From Ehretia macrophylla (lineage: Eukaryota; Streptophyta; Magnoliopsida; Boraginales; Ehretiaceae), in assembly GCA_037974665.1 (NCBI GenBank), contig CM075772.1:36433052-36497051 (forward strand): a stretch of DNA of 64,000 nucleotides, given 5' to 3'. Position numbers and translations under genes: made by a program. The notes under the pieces were generated by a model, which did no database searches, was not told where the DNA came from, and saw nothing but the letters and a program-made list of their open reading frames with translations. Positions 36,974-50,572 of this stretch are shown here, piece by piece. Numbering within the stretch: position 1 is the stretch's first letter; each line of letters starts with the position of its first letter.

Positions 36974-39900
36974 AAGTTGGCTTTTTCAGTATCTATAGAA
37001 TAAGCACTATGAACTATCTGCTTCAAAAAGATAGTTGGTTGAATGAAAAACCTTCTTTCTTCGATCAGAATATGGATGAGATCAGAAAGGCCATCATTCT
37101 CTAAAAATGAAGAAAGACTTGTCAGAAATTGCTGGTTGTTCTAACCAAGAAAGACATGGGAGTTTTCGGGCATTAATAGAAACACAGTCTGCTTTATAGG
37201 ACCAGGTTCTTCTTATATATAATATAATTAGGATCAGTTGTTTTCCATAGTAGTAAGTACATTACAAACGTGGTGTGGTTTGATATAACCGGCGAGCCGG
37301 GATCAAAGAAAGACTATACTCGATGTCCTTTCATCTCGTCAGGCAGCTACCTCGAGCTCACTGAACACCCACCTAATCTACACTACACGTTTCTAAGAAA
37401 AGGCATTTCATGTCATGTCAACTGACTGATGCTTTATCAATTCCTTTCTTTAATCTGCCTTGATCCTATCTATATATAGGATACCCCAGAGCCAAAGGTG
37501 CGCAGCAGATTCAACCAGAACTTCATGAGAAAACTAATCGAATCCTTACTATTTGTTATCCCACTCCTGAGCCATAGTCACTAGGATCCAAAGTAACGGC
37601 TACTTACTTCATTTGGATCAATCACTTTTATCCGCATCCCTTAATTTTGCTAAAGCCCCCATCTCTTATTCCAGATCTGAGGGGGGTTATTTTAATTTCC
37701 TGGAGCAAGCCAGGTCTGAGATCTTTCCCACATGCCTTCTTTATTTTTTATCGCCTGGTCTTTCTTTCCTAAATTCATTTACCTTACTAGCTTAATAAGA
37801 GTTATCCCCTCTAACCAAAAGGAACCCTAGGAAAGCAATCAAGCCAAAACCCATGTCATCTTCAAATAACCCAATCCAATGGGCGCATGAATATCCGCTT
37901 TGAAAGGATCAAGGTAGTCTTTTTTTATGTTTACGTTATTCTTCGCATCTCGAGATATACAGTCGATTAGTGAACATCCCATCTCATAAGGAATTAATGC
38001 TTGGTTGCACGTGAAAAGAACTAAGGATCAATCTAATGTGACCTATACGAGATAGAAGTTGTAGTTCTTTGTTTAGTTGCCTACCCTCGGGCTGAACTTC
38101 TGACTGACGAAATGACTTATTAAGTTAAGAGTAGCCTAGCGGGAAGGAATGCTTCTAGATTCTATACCAACAAACGCGTTCTTTCCTCTCTATCAAAGAA
38201 GGAAAAATCGCAAGGGCTTTAGCGGAGAGCCAGGAAATCTACTGAATACGATAACAATACCATTCACTGCGGAACAAGAAGAATCACAGTCGACTCAACT
38301 TGACGAGTCAGTTCAGTAGCTACCTTTAAAGCTGGGATAAGTAGGGTAGCAGTTAAGATTAACTAAAAGGCCTCTCCTCAACCCTCAACCTAGACATAGA
38401 ACTCCTAGCCTTGGAGTTGATTGAATTGATTCCTTTTTATTTAAGAAACACCGAAAGGCTTCGCTCCTCGCTCACAGAACTCTCCCCAATAGTCTCAGGT
38501 CAATAGAGATGAATGATGGCATACCTTGAGTCCCTCGCTTCTTTGGGGCGAACTTTTATCTGTTCTCTTTCTTTCTTCTTGCCTTTTTGGTAAAGACAAA
38601 TGTTATCACAGTTCGATTTTCTTTAATTCTTATCTTGTTCAGTCTTGATGGTAGCTAGTTTATTTATTTATTACGTCGTTAAGTTCAAAGAGTCATTCTG
38701 GCATCTACTTTCAATGCTTGCTGGTAAACAGTTGGTGTCTCTTTCCTTGCGCCCTTACTTAAGGTATTTGCTTTCTTTTAAGTAATATAATATGTTGGGA
38801 AGAGTGGATTCAACAAGAGGAATCAGAGCTTCCCTTTCTGGTAACTTCGCTACCTTGAGAACAATGAGATTAGAACCCGAAGCAGACTTTAAGATAGATG
38901 TCACTAACTTGCGTTCCTTCCTTAGTAAAGAAACGCACTTTCGCCTTCTCCTCCTAGTCCACTTTTTTATTTAATAAGAGGATCTCGCTTTATCATTTAA
39001 AATTTTTCCTATTTTCCTGCGAGAAATGCCAAAACTAAGACTAATTCATTCAGTCTAATACGCCCACCTCAGGTCGTAAGCTGCCTTAAGGTATTCCTTT
39101 ATCCGTACTAACTACTCCTAAGGGCGTACTCCACCACGAACAACAGAGTAAGCTCTCAGGACTTCTTTTCTTCGACATTCATTTATCTCAAAATAATATT
39201 GGGCTACCTTGCTACGGGTGAGAGAAGTAATCCTCCTACTAGGTCATCTAAGGTACTAAGATCTCTTTCAAACTACCAGAAAGACCCCTATGGCGGTTGA
39301 GGGGCAGCGGACCGAAAGGAAAGCAGGTAGGCCGCTATTGATTTTTTGTTGAGCGTATAGGGGGCTATACGCCAGGCAAAAGTTTCACCGACCCTCGATG
39401 GAGCTCCGACGGTGGTTCGATCATTGACAAGGTTCAAAGAAAAGGTAGGACATTGATAAAGAATACATGACTAACCACAATGAATATCCTTGGCCTATTA
39501 TCACCGCATCTTTACCCATTGTCGTTTAAGGTAATGACTAGGAAAAGTCTGGGATCTAAGCGTATTGAAGTTAAGAAATGACTCCCTACAGGCCAACGAA
39601 ATCTATAAGTTGTGGACCTTGACTTGGAAGCCAGGGCGAACTGTCTAAGATAGTGGCCGTCCAAAAGCCAGACCCTTTTCTTCAAGCCTACTAGAAGCCA
39701 TGAGTAAAGTTGTCAAATAAGATCCCGCTAAATTGGCTAAGCGAACAGTACTTCAAATATCATTCGGAGTAAGGCCAGTCGCTCGATTAAGACTAAGAAA
39801 CCGACCATTCCTTATCGCCCAGCAAAAGACCTCACTACGTACCTTGGCCTCAAGATTTAAGAAAGGTTCCTAGTATAAGAAACAAAGTAGAGCTAGGCAA

Positions 39901-40411
39901 GGTCTTCTATGAGTGAACGAGATGAGGATCGAGGTAGTTAAGTTCCCCAAGGGGGAGTTGTTTTCCAATATAAAAAATATTCTTTCTCCTTCGGTTCGCT
40001 TGTTTTTCCTTAATGTTTTTTCCCTTGCGGGCTTTCCACCATTAACACTTGTTTACTTCCCACCCTATTCACTAGTATTGAACTATTCTCTCACAGTCCC
40101 TTGCTTGGAACTAGAAGAACTATTCACTTTCCTCTATGCACTACACTTGAAACTGCAATTGCCCTTCACTAGCTAACTACTAATAGTGAAACTAATATAA
40201 ATACAAAGTAAAATTTCACCCTTTTCCTTTATAACCCACCAAGGAACAAGTAGCCTTCACCACCTATTCCTGCCTAAAGAAAATGCATTAGCGAAAGACT
40301 CTTTTAGTTGTAATTTTTCTTTACGCAGAAACCCTTTCAAAATCTTATTCAAGCTTTCTTGATGTCTTTCTACGCGGAAAGCTCTAGATTCATAGATCGG
40401 TCATTCCAGAT
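36974..40411. other. mitochondrial-like spacer, no recognised gene
   Basis: This is the region upstream of rpl5. Scattered frames under 100 codons (37613-37795, 38792-38974, 39913-40176) have no known family. I find no tRNA, rRNA or known mitochondrial exon. The texture is that of angiosperm mitochondrial intergenic DNA. Confidence 0.5.
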
Positions 40412-40714
40412 GTGATGTTGCGCCGATCAATGCAATCAATATCTGACGCGAGGCAAGTTCCTCTTTATATGATTACGATAGAGATTGAGCTGATTAGTCA
40501 ACTTCACCATGTTGATACAATAAAGCATAGCATCTCTAGAACTCCCGAACTGAAGAGCTCACGTCACGAACTAAAGATGCTATGTGACGCTTCATATGCG
40601 GATACAAGGGCCCAACCCATTTTGACTAATGAAGGCTACTTTTTTGTTTGCTTGATGAGTCAGGTTCTGCCTATTCGACTGGAAAAGTTCATGAGCAGGT
40701 CTTCGATGAGTTGA
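40412..40714 (+). other. possible Ty1/copia RNase H remnant
   Basis: Part of this 100-codon frame resembles the RNase H end of copia polyproteins: CDASYADTRAQ, then GYFFVCL, then a basic segment and SRSS, in the order of the usual DASYA...GYCxFLG...SRSSAEAEY. The rest does not align by eye and the AEAEY end is gone. Copia scraps are common in angiosperm mitochondrial DNA, which would fit this position. The resemblance is short and uncertain. Confidence 0.35.
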
Positions 40715-43700
40715 TTCTTTTATTGTGGAGACCCATATTCCAGAAGTCGTGAACTAGAGAGACTAATAGCACAATAGCGTGCTCCAAAACAATTTAATAG
40801 ATTTCTAATAGTTAATAATAACTAACAAACAATAAAAAAGAACTACTTGAATAGAGATATAATAACTAAATCTATATAGAATATCAAATTTAGAGATAGA
40901 TAATCAGTAAGTTATCTTTATCTTTATATAACTTGTTATCTACTTGTAAGGGCAAAGCTACAGTTCTAAAGTTGTTTGGGCAAAAACCCTGCCTACCGGA
41001 AGATTCATTGATTTGATTGAACCTAGCAGGAGAAAGGAATTTTCAAAACGCTTTTACCATGGTTCACTTGATCTTTCCGCTATGTCATTAGAAATGGAAT
41101 GGAGGAGGTAGAGGTGACTTCTAGGGAGGTAGTAGTAGCGCATGGAGTTGACTCGAGACCCGTTCCAACATCCATTCATGTCCCTCCAAATCCAAAGCAT
41201 CATACGAATCCAAATGCGAATGAAGCGCCTACCCCTCTTGAATTGCAGGAAAGCGGCCGATAGACAACTGAGATTATGAATCTAAGCTGGCTTCTTTCCA
41301 TTCCCATATCTGATTCATAAGGGGTTGCTCCTCGGAGTCTAAGTCGGGCTGCAGAGCTTCTAGATGACTGAGAAAGTGATACCAAATCGATGAGAGAATT
41401 GGATCAATAAGCCGGAAGATATCTGAGATCCTGTCCTAACTCATGAATAGACTTTTTTGATGTTGACGTTTACACCGGTGTATACTTTTGTATAATGTCC
41501 CTTATGGGTCCGGGCTTTTCTATTTGAATAGGCCCTGCTGTGAGTCAATGCGTTAATGCACAATTCCCTCTATCGTGAAATGAAATCCCAAGTCAGTAAA
41601 GTATTGAATAGTTAATGCGTGCTAATGGAATAGATTGTATTGTTAGACCACACGCGAGTCCAATAGTCCAATAAGAATGCTCAATGCAATCCAAAATGAA
41701 AGCACCACAAGTGGGCTAAGGGCATTAGTCATTCTCAGACCAATGTCCATCTAACACATCCTAATCAGAACAGCCACATAGAGGGCATACTTTTAGCTGC
41801 CACAATTATCTTCCCTCAGAGGTTTCCCAAGGGGTGTCCCCTTTTAATAAGTTCGTTCCTTTTAATTCATCAAAAGACTTCATCAGATAGAGGTCCTTTT
41901 TTTCTTGCTCTAGGGACGATGTTGAAGAAATGAGTTCTCTTTCTAGTATCACAATTTCTTTTTTCTCCTTACTGATCATTAGCAGTGGCCATGTTGCAAA
42001 ATCGCACTCCTCATTATAATCACCAAATTGTTGGCACTCCGGCCCGAAGATCTATGAATGAGGAATTGATCGTCGGCGCGCTTTAAAGGCATCATAACTA
42101 GAAACTTCTCATTCATTCTTAGTTTGCTTCTTTCTTACTTTTGGCTTTTTGAGCAGTATGATTGAAAAGTTCAATAAAGAAAGGCTCGGCTAGTTATTAA
42201 GAGTGAAAGGGTCTATGCTTCATCGGAAGATGCTCAATAGTGACCCCCATTTCCCTTTTTTTTTATAAGACCAACTTCCTGACCCCTTTGACTTTTAGCT
42301 AGTCGGGGTTTCTGTCTTTCAAATGAATAATGAATCTTGGTTGTAGTTGATGTGAATTTCAGGAGTCGGCGCCTTATCCCCAATGCTTTATTCCCAGGTG
42401 CTTGAGATACACCTTCTAAACCACCTTCGGATACAAGCATAGAGTGTGGCAATTATCCATTCTTCAGCTAAGTCCGGTATGGTTTTCTTTGTGGTGAGTT
42501 TGATAAAACCACCCCTGGAAGGGCCCCCTCCCTCTCCCTCTGAGGCTGAGGGGTATCTTGTTTGCTATCATGACTATTGGTACATTGCATTTCTTGGTCA
42601 ATACTCTCTCGTACTTAGAATCAAGTCGGCACTCCTTCCCATCTTTCACTGGGTAGGGCTTTTGGGGAAACCTTTCCTTCTTGTGTGCCTTCCACTTGAA
42701 ACAAGAAGATTCTGAACTGCTTTGGCCCCGTCTGTATTTTTGATGTCATTCTACCAGCTGGGGAAATACAGATAGTCCAATTTCACAATCGTAGATTTAG
42801 GTAGAAAACGATCAGATGCTAAGTTAAGTCGATGCGGGATTTTCTTGTCATCTTTATTGTTGCTTCGTCAAAAGCAATTTTCAATCCCTATGGTTGGAAT
42901 CTTTTCCTTTTTTATTTCTTCGTTGAAACAATTCCCTCAAATGTTGTTGACTTTGCTTTCCACCCCGTATACCATTGCTTGCAGTCAACCCCACGGCCTG
43001 AAAATGGTAGTTCATTAACTCCGTTTCTTGCTTTGATCTTGGGACAAAGAGAGATCGTCAAATATAAAGTACAATATCGAAGAGCTGATTTTCCCAGACT
43101 AAAGATTGATCTTGTTACTCAATAAAGTGAAATTTCGTTAGAGAAGCTTTTTTCTATCTCACTTCTGAGCGCTTAGCTACTACCGATCGGTTAACCAGGT
43201 AAGACAACCATTGTAGGGCCCATTTTTCTTCTGACAAGACCAATCCGACTTGCATTTGCATAAATAAAAGAATAGGCTACGTTGCTGAAACTGCGAATTC
43301 AGCTGTGGCTGGTGGAGAATGGGAATCAATCATGAATGCGGTTCTTGCCTGCTTATTCGGAGGGGGAAGACTCGAGAGTTTATAGGATGGAAGTGAGATG
43401 GCCAAGCCTTGAATGAATAAAATCATCCCTTTCCTATTTCTTTTAGTACACCTGCTTGAAAGCATTGGTTCCATGGATGGGATAAGAGATGGGGATAGAA
43501 ATAAAATAGGAGCTTCCAAGCCCGGAACATATGGTTCCGGCCTATTAAGGGGGACCTAAGGTTATCCTTCCCATGAGAAGGCGTTAGAGTTAGAGGATGA
43601 GGGGGGATTAGGAGATTGAAAAGAAGAAGATGGAGGGTTGCTTGTACTTGATTTCACCTGTTAGATGCAGCTACACTAGGTACCGGTGATGAGCTAACTA

Positions 43701-46159
43701 AGGAGTCGAAGAAAGGTTATGCAGCTAGGTGTTCATTTGCAGTTGCTGGTTGGGGCCGTGGGGATGTAAAGAAAGATGGATAGTTCAGTTGGCCTTTGCC
43801 TGGCACTAGAACCGAAGATGGAGACAAAGGTGGACTTCTCACATGAAAGAGGCTACAACCTTACCTTCAAGAAGTGAATTTTGGGCATCAATGCACTAAT
43901 GCTGTCTTGCTCGCCTTTCTTCCGTTTGACCGGAATAGACTCCCACTCAGACTGACCGATGGAATTTCTTCCCTGGCCTACCAACCAAGGGAAAGGGAAC
44001 TCAATAGCACTTTCAAGAAAAAATCCACCTGAACTGACCATTCAAGTTGTTTTTATCAAGAAGGCGTTACAGCGTATTCATCTCTGCTGGCCCTTCCAAG
44101 TTTTCTACGCCTTCCTCTGATCACCACCAACCACAACAGGGTGAACCAGCTCCCAGAGACGAGCATTCTTGCCATACTATTCAACGAGTCTAATCAAGTT
44201 CTTCACATGGTCCAACCTTGCCATTGTGAATAAGATCGTCTTGCTCCGGTCCTTTAGCATACATCAGTGTTCTTTGTTCTTAACATGGCTGTAAATTCAC
44301 TTATCTCCTTATAATCGAGTGGCTTTGACTCCTCAATCTAAGGATGGAAGTAAGTCCAACCTCTTGTTCTCCTCTGTGTAGGGGAAGTCAAGACTCGTAT
44401 CAGCACCAGGTAAAAAAAATGTTTCACTTGGGATCAAAAACATCAATCCTATGAACAACTCAGTAGAGCCCAGTAAAAGTGAAAGCATTGTGACTCTCGT
44501 CTTGTCAAAGATTGTCCTTGCTTCCAGTGATTTCTTGAAAGGTACTAGCGATGATGAAATCTGTATGATGAATCATGGCAATGAGATCTGTAGTTAATTG
44601 GCAAGAAAACTCCTCCAACCTTTTTTTAGATAGTAGAGCGCCTGAACATCTTTATTTGACTTTTGCAGGATTATATTCATTGATAATGTTCTCGCTACAC
44701 TTGACACTTACTTTGTTGCTTTATGTGAGGAGTTAAGTTCACTGAAAGTCTCTGTATCATATTCTCCTGCTATAAAGCGACTTTTGCCTCTTGATTGCTT
44801 CTTTCATACAGTCAGATAGTCTTTCCTTTCTGATAGCGATGGTACTGATTGAACTTGGGATTTGGTCCCCACTTTCCTATATTCGATCCAAGTATCCGAA
44901 TCCGAAATCAGTCTTGGAGCAAGTAGGGGCGGGCATAGCAGCGTATTGTGGTGACTTGGGGTCTAAGGGAATTGTCAGGCAGGGTTTCAGAGCGATAGTC
45001 CCTTTTGTTTCGTAGGCGATCCATCTCTGGATCTACTGAGATTTTCTTTTCTAACAAGACAGTTCTTATCAATTTCATTCCATAATCTGTTTTTTGAATT
45101 TCTCTGAGAGAGCCGTAAGGTGAGTGATCCTAGTAATATTAGCAAAGCAAGTTCTTTACTTGCCTATATCCTTCTATCCCCTCTGCAACTCCTGGACTGT
45201 ATATGAAATTGCTAAACGGAGGTGAGTTTGAGGTTTTGGGTTTCTGAAGTGAGCTCACTTATTCTGGCAAAGAGAAGTTCAACTAGTGGTTTGTACCTCA
45301 AAAGAAATGTAGGTTGCCTATCGTCTCGGGACGTAATCTAGTGAGATTACTTTAGTATCTGAACTGCGTTAGCTGATCCATGGGTAGAACCCCCTTTCTA
45401 CTTTTGGTTAGAATCTACCAATAGAATTTGTCACTATAGGAAACAGTTAGAATTACTCTATTTCCCATGCGCCTCTACTAGTAAGTAGTTTGAACTCATT
45501 TCGATGAGCTTTTTGTTGGCATAGATGGAGCTCAGTATTTTCTACTGATCATGACAAAGACAGGAAAAAAGAATGCCCATAGCCTAGTTGCGACACGAGG
45601 TATACTCCTTTTAAGCTTTATAGAATCCAGGTACAATGGAAGACTAATTAAAGTATGGTAGCAAGTAAAATCAATCTCCTACAACAGAAGGCTCTGCTTT
45701 GACCAAAATCAAATCAGTATATTTTTATAGTTATATAGAGTCTAACACCATAAAGATAATATAAGAAATCATCTTATCGCTTTGAGCCTAGTAGGCTCTT
45801 TCCCATCTAGTAGCCTAGCCCTTACGATAAGAGCAGTTTTTCCTTTTTCTAATCCTGGATAAGCAGCTAAGAGCCTTTCAATAGCGCAACGGATCTTGCT
45901 AACATTAGAGACTCTACTTAGTGAGTTGCTTACCTTCGCTGGTAGGCTAGTTTAGTTAGAGAATGGGATGATAGAGCTCAAATCAATTGAATACCATTCA
46001 TGACCCGACCTAGAGCCACTAGGATCAGTTGGTAAGTCTTATCCCGTGCTTGGACTTGGGAACGAAACGATAGCTATTCCTTGCATCATTAAGAGTTATG
46101 GCTGACTTCTAGGCTTTCGGGGAAGGGAATGTCATTCTTATGTATTCTATATCAATAAC
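40715..46159. other. mitochondrial-like spacer, no recognised gene
   Basis: I see no gene I can name. Frames such as 42446-42715 plus, 42832-43125 plus and 44791-45015 plus have no recognisable family. The stretch ends exactly where the LTR of element D begins. Its mitochondrial origin is plausible by texture and continuity only. Confidence 0.45.
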
Positions 46160-48173
46160 TGTAACACCTCGATCCCTCTCGAGACCGGGAGTTCTATCAA
46201 TCAATCTAATCACAACCCAATTCCAAACCTGGGCAAAATTTTTAGGGCAAGACAGACGGAGTCTCCCTTGTTTCTAGGCAAAATGTAAAACTTGTAATAG
46301 CATATAAGTGGACCAGCACTGTGTCCAACCATACAAACACCTCAAGGCCATCCGAGCCTTGGTTCTCAACAACTAAACGCAACAAGTATACATATTTCCA
46401 AGTACCCAAACTATTCTAACTCTTTTCATTTAGACAATTACATACATGCAATAAAGTTAACCATACTAACTGAATACATAAACTAGCTTTTCATTCTACC
46501 TCAATTACCTAGTTAAATTTAAATTACATTTCTTTTAACAATAAATACATACAACACATGAACATACATCTTTGCATCTTTGACAACTCAAACCACATAG
46601 AACGCAAGACAACTCTTCAAGTACGATCTTTCATGTAATCACGAACTTTTCAGCTAACACGGCATTTCCTGAAATGTGGTGGTGAGGAGTGAGTATACTC
46701 AACACATATACTCAGTGAGGGCGAGACAGATATCGAGGTGGAGAGAAAGAAGTTCGTGCAATGCAAATAGGTACAGCTAAGCAATATAATTGACAAGCAA
46801 GCATTCAATATAAACAATCAATACAATAACCAATTAATAAACGCATTAAGACAACCATTCAAAGCTATACCACACTCTGAAGGCTATGGTTCACTCAAAT
46901 GAGTAATTTACCGATCATGAATTCGATGACTTTAACGATAACGCGCCGGCTCACCCACCTTATAACTTCCGTTAGAGTACTCCGGACATACTCTGTCAAT
47001 TCTACGACCCAAAACTCCCTAGGCGGCAACCCAAGCGAGAAAGGGAATAGGACACGGAGCTAGAGCAACCAACACTGGCAACCTGAGGCAACCCAGAGAG
47101 GCCCATCACTCACGCGTCTGACACTTATGCAATGCACTACGAGATATATCACGATAATCGAGCAAGGCACTGAAGTACAGCTTAGTAACAACATGCGATA
47201 CAATAAGCAATTACAATCAATAAAATAACAAGAACAATACTAACAAGCATTATCAATAATTGATATACAATTCAACCATAACCAACTTTAACAAGCATAA
47301 CAAGCAATAATAAGCATTCTATAGGCATTACACTATGAAAACAAACAAAATCACAAAATGACCTCAACTTTCAAAACGCTACTACTTTCAAACGAGCCAC
47401 GAGTTTTGGAAACCGACTTCACCACTTCTCCTAGGACACCATAAGGCATGTCTAAAGACCACGAAACCCTACTTTACCCTGGAATTCCTGCAAAGCCCCG
47501 ATTTCTCCCTTTGCTCGTTTGAACTACAGCTACCTCAACCGATCACCCAACCAATGTCATAACTGCACCAAAAGTGCTTCCATGGCATACTACGACAATG
47601 CCTTCACGCAAAACGATAAAATGCCAAACTTGACCTAAACGACCCCAACATGCACTAAGCCATTTTTCTCCGTATTTCCATTACACCATCCAATTAAACC
47701 ATACATTTAGGCATTCTAGCATATCTAGCACCTTCCTACATCAACAGAACGCAAAACGAAGCAACTTTAACGTAACGAGGGTTTACTATTCATATTTTAC
47801 TATTCCATTAGCATTTAAAATTTCAATTGCTATATTCAACCATAGAAAATGCTAAAAGTCTACAAATACATGTTCTAAAATTGTCAAGGAACATTCTTTA
47901 AGCATCAAAACGATTAAAATAACAATCTACGGCTAAAACCCAAAAATTAAAGTTTAAACACAATTATTTCAAATGCGCAAATAACGATGAAACCCTCACC
48001 TTAGACGCTCCTAGACGCTAGGAAAACCACACTGGAAGCCTCGGAAACAACCCCGTGCAAGCTCTTGCGAAGAATTTAAAGTTTGAAGTTGGAAGGTTTT
48101 TTTTTTCTTTTTCCCTTGATGTTTCGGCCATGGCCTTCTTTTTTCTGATTTTTGGCTCTTTTGTTTCCTATTT
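46160..48173 (-). repeat. LTR D, minus-strand, truncated (E-type family)
   Basis: The sequence starts TGTAACACCTCGATCCC, the reverse complement of an intact LTR 3' end, and follows the E-type LTR for about 2 kb. It stops about 440 bases short of the LTR start, in TTTGTTTC.TATTT, where it passes into an LTR of opposite orientation. No partner LTR or duplication is found in the window. It may be a solo or broken element. Confidence 0.85.
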
Positions 48174-50572
48174 TGATTGTTTTGATTATTTTAATAATCG
48201 GTTTTAATTGTCTTGCATTAAAACTACTCAGTTTTCAAATAAATGAGAAAAGTAACTATGAGTCGGAGTGAATTTTAAAATATTCTACTATTCTGCTTTT
48301 CAAAAATTATAGTTTTATATTATTTCTCATCATTTGATTAGCGATCGTTTATTGACCGTTCGATCGTAGCATTTCGAAAATGAGAGTTAGAGAAATATTA
48401 TTCGAACTTAGTGAAAAGTGTTTTTAGCTTAATTTAACTAGTTCTCGTTGTTTTTCATTTAATTGCATTGTTTAAATTTGAATTAGATTAAATGGCATCA
48501 AAATAAACTTATTTGACCAATTTTTACTTAAGCTTGACTTTGCAAAATGACCAAAATGCCCTTTGTCACGTTTTAAATAATAAAACAATGCAAAAATCAA
48601 ACAAAACAAATTGCAAAATGGCCATTTTGTCCCTTGCTTGCCCGAAGCTCTAAAGGAGGAAAAAGAAATGATTTTGCTTGCATTTTCTTCTACAATTGTG
48701 CGTGGAATTGCTCGGGGGTCCTGGTCGAGTCCTTGTGGGTCTTGGTCTTCAATCTCTGTGAGGGTTTTCACGCTTTCGTGCATTTATATTCGAATTTGAC
48801 TTTTGTTTCAAATTTTTAGATTTGATATTTAAAGCGTTATAATGCTTGAAATTGCTTGGAAATGCCTCTTTAGGGTTCATAGAGCATTGCTTGTTAGTTA
48901 TTTAGCGATTTTTACGGTTAGAAATGCTAATTGAATTTAGGCAAGAACGTAAATAGTAAAAATGAATAGTAAAACCCTAGAATTTCGGATTCTGATCCGA
49001 ATTGCGATTTCTTCATTTGGATAGATGCCATTAATGATAGAAAGATAAAATGTGCAATAAAAACGGACCGGCCTTTGTTAAAATTGGAAATTAGACAATG
49101 AAACGAAAAGGGGCCGTTTGACCAAAAGTTGACCGTGCTCGAATTAAGTTGGGGGTTTTTCTATTGAGGGCATGGAAGCACTTTTGACGCTATTGTAGCG
49201 TTGATTGAATGACCGATTAGCATAGCTGTAGTTCAAACGCAGTAGGTGGACTTTCGGGCTCCGTGTGAGAAAATGAAGTTTAGTGACATAGAAATGCCTT
49301 GTAGTGCCTAAGTGAATGTAGTGAAATTGGTTTCCTAATCCTGTAGCTTGTTTGCTCGTAATTGCCTTTGGAAGTTAGTGATATTTGTCATTTTCGTGCT
49401 TGAACTGTTTTTACTTGTTTGATTGATGTTATTTGTTGATAGTAATGATAATCATGCTTGAAAGAAATTGATTGATTGCTATTATTGATTGTAAATGCTT
49501 GATATCTCATTAATCGCCACTAATCTGCACTTTCGTGCTATTGCTCGTTTATTGCTTGTATCTCGTATTGCATTGCATTAGTGTTAGGCGCGTGAGTGAT
49601 GGGCCTCTCTGGGTAGTCTCGGGTTGCCAGGGTTTGTTTACTCTAGCTCCGTGTCCTATTCCCTTTCTCGCTAGGGGTGCCGCCTTGGGGGATTTGGGTC
49701 GTAGATGTGTCGGGTACATCCAGAGTACACCCAGTGGATGTTATAAGGTGGTTGCGCGTTTATTGTCATCGTTGTCAACATCAAGCTCGAGATTAATGTA
49801 ATGCTCGTGGAATCGAATCGTATTGTACATTGCTCGTTTGAGTGAACCATAGCCTTCAGCGTGTTGTATAGCTTTGAATGTTTGTGTTAATGCTTTTATT
49901 AATTGCTTATTGTATTGATTGTTTATATTGAATGCTTACTGGCCAGACATATTGCTTAACTGCCTTATTTGCATTGCACGATCTTCTTTCTCTCTACCTC
50001 GATATCTGTGTCGCCCTCACTGAGTATACGTGTTGAGTATACTCACTCCTCACCACTACTTTTCATGAAATGCCATGTTAGCTGGAAAGTTCGTGATTGT
50101 GTGAAAGTTCGTGCTTGAAGAGTTGTCTTGCGTGCTATGTGGCTTGAGTTGTCAAAGATGCAAAGATGTATGTTTCATGTGTTGTTTGTATTTAATGTTA
50201 AAAAGGAATGTAATTTAAGTTTTACTAGGTTATTGAAGTGATTTGCAAAACTAGTTATGTATTCAGATAGTATAGTTTAACTTCAATGCCTATTTGTAAT
50301 GTCCAAAGGAAAAGAGTTAGAATGATATGATAGTCTATTTTATGCAATAAGTTAGTATAGTTTAGTTGCCAAGAATGAATGTACTTGTCAAAGATGAGAA
50401 GAGATAGGTTAGCATTTAAACTGGAAATGTAAATTTACTTGTGTTCGCTTGTTGAGAACCAAGGCTCGGATGGCCTTGAGGTGTTTGTATGGTTGGACAC
50501 GGTGCTGGTCTACTTATATGCTATTACAGGTTTTACATTTTGCCTAGAAACAGGGGAGACTCCGTCCGTCTT
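48169..50572 (+). repeat. element F 5' LTR, first segment (5'-truncated)
   Basis: This segment matches the G LTR from TATTTTGATTG onward (59477), so about the first 341 bases are missing. Element E interrupts it at 50572, and it continues at 57616-57709. The junction with LTR D shares the bases TATTT. Confidence 0.85.
50568..50572. repeat. target-site duplication of element E (left copy)
   Basis: GTCTT at the end of CCGTCCGTCTT is repeated at 57616-57620 after E. An intact G LTR has a single CCGTCCGTCTTTTCC at this place (near 61880). Confidence 0.85.

Noticed and set aside
1-46159. Region as part of a functional mitochondrial genome
   Set aside because: All four recognised genes are broken, and three chromosomal-type LTR elements with perfect duplications sit inside or beside them. 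A working organelle genome would not tolerate a dead cob unless another copy exists.
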